DNA of 8,455 nt. It comes from CAVZLD01 sp964522605. GTDB lineage: Bacteria > Planctomycetota > Planctomycetia > Pirellulales > Pirellulaceae. Positions within the stretch are counted from its first letter, which is position 1. Each line of letters starts with the position of its first letter. The notes below the pieces were generated by a model. It was not told the DNA's origin, made no database searches, and was given only the letters and a program-made list of their open reading frames with translations. Below are positions 5,887 to 8,455 of this stretch, piece by piece. The stretch is from contig CAZFWV010000301.1 in assembly GCA_964522605.1 (NCBI GenBank), positions 1 to 8,455 of the forward strand. The letters run 5' to 3'. The position numbers and the translations under genes are program-made.

Positions 5887-7566
5887 ATGAAACGCATTCT
5901 CTGTCTTTGGCTTCCCGAATGGCCCTTGCAAAGACTGTTCGTCGCTCACCCCGAACTGAAGGATCAGGCCGTGGTGCTGCATGCGCGGGACGCGCGGCGC
6001 GGGGAGTATGTGGTGGCCTGCAGTCCCCCAGCACAAGCTCTTGGAATTCATCCCGGAATGTCGCTGGCCGACGCGAGCGCATGGGCACAACCGTCAGCGC
6101 GCCGCAAGGCGTCTGCGGCAAAACGAGCGGGGGCTGGTCGGGCGTCGAGTTCGCGGGAATCGATCCGGTTCCAACGGCACGAACCTGCGAAAGATCGGAA
6201 TGCGCTGGAAGATTTTGCCCGGCAATGTGAACGGTTCAGTCCCCGAATCGGTTTGGATCACCCTCAGCAGGCTGAAGGATTGTGGCTGGAAATCACCGGT
6301 CTTGCCGCACGTTGGGGCGGCGAATCGGCGCTGGCACAGCAGGTCCTCGAAATGGGACACCAACAAGGTTACTTGGGTCAGATTGCCATCGCCGACACAC
6401 TGGGCGCCGCCTGGGGGCTCGTCCGCTATGGTCGACCAACCAACTCGGAAGCCACAAGCTGGTCGATCCACAGCAATGAAGCGCCTCGCGACCCGCACAA
6501 TGAGAACCGTACCTGGCCGGTTCCCCTGTGTATTGCTCCGGGAGAAACAAAACGTGCCTTACGATCGTTGCCGATTCAGGCACTCCGTTTGTCGGAATCC
6601 ACGATTCAGTTGCTGCAGCGGTTAGGAATTGAACGGATCGAACAACTGTTGGACTTGCCTCGCGCCGGATTAGCCGCTCGCCTGGGGAAAGAGGTCCTCC
6701 AACGTTGGGATCAAGCCACGGGTGAGCTCGAGGAGGTCCTTCTGCCTTATCGGTCCCCCGTCCTCTTCCAAGCCCAGTGGGACTTTGAGTTTCCTACCAC
6801 TCGACAACAAGTCATTGAACATGCCGTGCAGCACGTATGTCACCACCTTACCCAACAATTGATGGCTCGCAATCAAGGCGCTCTGCAGGTTTGTTGTCGT
6901 TTGGTGAGCGAAGCTTGTCGCTCTATCGTCATCGAAGTCGGACTATTCCGACCTACGGTTCAAACCGAACATCTGTTTCAGTTACTGCGCATGCAATTGG
7001 AAGTGGTCAAGCTTCCGGGGCCTGTTCACGCAGTGCATCTATGGGTCCCGAACCCAGCTCCACTATCGCACGGACAGGCGTCATTGTGGAACGATTTTGC
7101 TCAGCCCGATCCGCAACAGTTGGCGCAGTTGATTGATCGATTGAGTAGTCGCTTGGGCGCGGGGGCGGTCCTGATGACGCGATTGCGAGCGAGGAATTTA
7201 CCGGAAGAGGCCTACACAACCGTGCCGCTGACCGGTCCTGGAACCACTTCGCTCCGCAGCAGCAATTCCGCCAACCGGTCCTGGATTCCTCAACCTCATC
7301 AGCGTCCCCTGCAACTGCTCGATCCCCCTCAACTTCTGGAAGGAATGTGGGTCGCACCGGAAGGTCCTCCGATCTCGTTTCAATACCAGGGACACACGTA
7401 TCACGTTCGACGTCATTGGGGGCCGGAACGAATTGAAACCGCCTGGTGGCAAGGTTCCTGCGTTCGACGAGATTACTATCGGGTGGAGTGTACTACCGGC
7501 AATCGCTTCTGGTTGTTCCGCCACCTGACGAACCAGTGCTGGTTCCTGCATGGTCAATTTGAATAG
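5887..7566 (+). CDS. imuB: ImuB: catalytically inactive Y-family polymerase homologue (559 aa)
   Basis: ImuB is the scaffold of the ImuA-ImuB-DnaE2 mutasome; it binds the sliding clamp and recruits DnaE2. The N-terminus MKRILCLWLPEWPLQRL is the family start. The Y-family palm follows (1-~225), with YVVACSPPAQALGIHPGMSLADA (41-63) and FSPRIGLDHPQQAEGLWLEITGLAARWGGE (117-146). The first catalytic Asp of active enzymes is replaced by the WLPEW context, and the SIDEAYLD motif by AEGLWLEIT, as expected for a dead polymerase. Helix-hairpin-helix region: about 235-275. A clamp-binding-like QASLW is at 397-401, just before DPQQLAQLIDRLSSRLG. The C-terminal DUF6504-like domain (about 485-559) ends RDYYRVECTTGNRFWLFRHL...WFLHGQFE. 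The ATG at 5887 is preferred over TTG 5854, since family homology begins there. It is followed after 8 bp by the four-helix-bundle gene. Confidence 0.92.
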   Translation: MKRILCLWLPEWPLQRLFVAHPELKDQAVVLHARDARRGEYVVACSPPAQALGIHPGMSLADASAWAQPSARRKASAAKRAGAGRASSSRESIRFQRHEPAKDRNALEDFARQCERFSPRIGLDHPQQAEGLWLEITGLAARWGGESALAQQVLEMGHQQGYLGQIAIADTLGAAWGLVRYGRPTNSEATSWSIHSNEAPRDPHNENRTWPVPLCIAPGETKRALRSLPIQALRLSESTIQLLQRLGIERIEQLLDLPRAGLAARLGKEVLQRWDQATGELEEVLLPYRSPVLFQAQWDFEFPTTRQQVIEHAVQHVCHHLTQQLMARNQGALQVCCRLVSEACRSIVIEVGLFRPTVQTEHLFQLLRMQLEVVKLPGPVHAVHLWVPNPAPLSHGQASLWNDFAQPDPQQLAQLIDRLSSRLGAGAVLMTRLRARNLPEEAYTTVPLTGPGTTSLRSSNSANRSWIPQPHQRPLQLLDPPQLLEGMWVAPEGPPISFQYQGHTYHVRRHWGPERIETAWWQGSCVRRDYYRVECTTGNRFWLFRHLTNQCWFLHGQFE

Positions 7567-7574
7567 GGGTCACG

Positions 7575-7931
7575 ATGGCGGAAAAACCGGATGAGCTTTG
7601 TGACCGAACGTTTCAATTTGCTCGAGATATCGCTCGGCTTTGCCTTTCGCTGTCGGCGCGCCCGGGCATCGGCGGTTTTCTTTGCCGGCAACTGATTCGT
7701 ACGGGAACGTCGGTCGGCAAGAACATGGCCCAGGCTCATACCGCCGACACGCGCTTCGCCTTCGTCACCAAAACCTCCCAGGCCCGCGCACAAATCCGCA
7801 CCGCCATTTTCTGGCTGCGATTGATCGAGGCGATTCAGATTACGGAACCGGCGCGCACCAAAGCGTTACTGGACGAGGCACAACAGCTTCAGCGGATTCT
7901 GACCGTCGTGATCCGCCACTGCCAAGAATAG
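7575..7931 (+). CDS. Four-helix-bundle protein, 23S rRNA intervening-sequence family (118 aa)
   Basis: The protein matches the four-helix-bundle family (TIGR02436/PF05635), first seen encoded in 23S rRNA intervening sequences and structurally related to the DGR accessory protein Avd. The central signature is LIRTGTSVGKNMAQAHTADT (40-59, canonical form RSxTSIxxNIAEG), followed by the helix FVTKTSQARAQIRTAIFWLRLI (63-84). Its length is typical. The start ATG follows GGGG (7566-7569) by 5 bases. It begins 8 bp after the imuB stop and ends 31 bp before dnaE2, on the same strand, so it is very likely cotranscribed with the mutasome genes. No function is established for stand-alone members; they are basic, oligomeric and thought to bind nucleic acid or nucleoprotein. 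A role in translesion synthesis is possible only by context. Confidence 0.88.
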   Translation: MAEKPDELCDRTFQFARDIARLCLSLSARPGIGGFLCRQLIRTGTSVGKNMAQAHTADTRFAFVTKTSQARAQIRTAIFWLRLIEAIQITEPARTKALLDEAQQLQRILTVVIRHCQE

Positions 7932-7962
7932 TGTCAAGAACAGCAAAGATGAGCAACCACCG

Positions 7963-8455
7963 ATGTGGCCACGTTATGCGGAACTCCACTGCAAGACGAA
8001 CTTTTCCTTCCTCGAAGGTGCCTCCCACGCGGAGGAACTCGTTCAGCGTGCGGTGGATCTAGAATACTCAGCTCTCGCGATCACGGATCGCAACAGTCTG
8101 GCCGGCATCGTGCGCGCCCACACCGCGGCGAAGCAACATGGCTTGAAACTGATCGTCGGTGCGGAGATCACACCGACTGACGCTCCCCCCGTCGTCCTTT
8201 GGACTCCAGATCGCGCCGCTTACGGACGTCTGTCTCGACTGATTACCTGCGGTCGTCGCCGCGCGCCGAAAGGCGAATGCGAGCTGACCTTTGCTGACGT
8301 AACCGACCACGCGGAAGGTCTGTTGGCGGGAATCCGTCTGACACCACCTCTTCCTCCGAGAACGCATTTCAAAATCAGTATTCGAGAGGGTATGCGGGAG
8401 GGCGAGGCTCCTGCCGAGCCTAGGTTTGCCGCGTCTTCGGCTCGGCAGGAGCCTC
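7963..8455 (+). CDS. dnaE2: DnaE2 error-prone polymerase, N-terminal part (runs off window)
   Basis: DnaE2 is the C-family polymerase that performs mutagenic lesion bypass with ImuA and ImuB. The 164 visible codons are the start of its PHP domain: YAELHCKTNFSFLEGASHAE (5-24), ALAITDRNSLAGIVRAH (37-53), GLKLIVGAEI (60-69), YGRLSRLITCGRRRAPKGE (87-105) and DHAEGLLAGI (115-124). The first metal-site motif is HxC rather than the HxH of replicative DnaE, as is usual for DnaE2. ATG 7963 is the only reasonable start; the upstream AAAGATGAG is a weak ribosome-binding site. From about residue 127 the sequence departs from the family and reads into a palindromic repeat (GEAPAEP, 147-153) with the frame still open at the window end. 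Whether the gene is intact beyond the repeat cannot be seen; it could be an in-frame insertion or a broken gene. Confidence 0.9.
   Translation, partial: MWPRYAELHCKTNFSFLEGASHAEELVQRAVDLEYSALAITDRNSLAGIVRAHTAAKQHGLKLIVGAEITPTDAPPVVLWTPDRAAYGRLSRLITCGRRRAPKGECELTFADVTDHAEGLLAGIRLTPPLPPRTHFKISIREGMREGEAPAEPRFAASSARQEP
8399..8455. repeat. Palindromic repeat inside dnaE2 (cut by window end)
   Basis: The left arm is 8399-8420 and the visible part of the right arm is 8439-8455, with an 18-base spacer. The 17 visible pairs (GAGGCTCCTGCCGAGCC with its complement) are perfect. Arm sequence and the arm and spacer lengths equal those of 49-110. A complete unit would be 62 bp, ending about 5 bp outside the window; 62 is not a multiple of 3. 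It is read within the dnaE2 frame. Confidence 0.85.

Noticed and set aside
7575..7931. Avd subunit of a diversity-generating retroelement, or an rRNA intervening sequence
   Set aside because: No reverse transcriptase, template/variable repeat pair or rRNA sequence is present nearby; the gene sits in a mutasome operon.
7640..8062. 140-codon frame overlapping the four-helix-bundle gene and dnaE2 start
   Set aside because: It is an out-of-frame shadow across two real genes; its product is low-complexity and unlike any family.

Overview
The window looks like chromosome from a member of the Planctomycetota. It has a moderately GC-rich base composition and a PSCyt/DUF1549-DUF1553 gene translationally coupled to a Tat-exported DUF1501 gene, a pair that is expanded in this phylum. 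It also has short GC-rich palindromic repeats that read as GEAPAEP when translated. Genus cannot be fixed from the sequence alone.

Layout, left to right. Positions 1-110 hold the end of a dispersed repeat followed by a 62-bp palindromic repeat. Positions 138-3832, on the minus strand, are a two-gene operon: a 744-aa secreted cytochrome-type protein (PSCyt1-DUF1549-DUF1553) read first, then a 487-aa DUF1501 protein, with an ATGA stop/start overlap. Positions 3859-4398 are a repeat cluster: a truncated copy and a fuller copy of a MITE-like element, the latter split by a second 267-bp element flanked by a 10-bp target duplication. Positions 4526-7931 and beyond, on the plus strand, are a DNA-damage mutagenesis cassette: promoter and dyad operator, imuA, another repeat cluster (about 5314-5771), imuB, a small four-helix-bundle (23S rRNA intervening-sequence family) gene, and the first 164 codons of dnaE2, which runs off the window.

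ImuA, ImuB and DnaE2 are known in other bacteria to form an SOS-induced translesion-synthesis mutasome: DnaE2 is the polymerase, ImuB is a catalytically dead Y-family scaffold that binds the clamp, and ImuA is a RecA-like accessory protein. Three things here are unusual. A four-helix-bundle gene sits tightly between imuB and dnaE2. The usually compact imuA-imuB junction has been opened to 537 bp by repeats that also appear to supply the last residues of ImuA. The dnaE2 reading frame runs straight into a palindromic repeat of the same family as the one at the left edge. A 28-bp imperfect dyad lying between a good -35 and -10 just before imuA is a strong candidate for the SOS operator.
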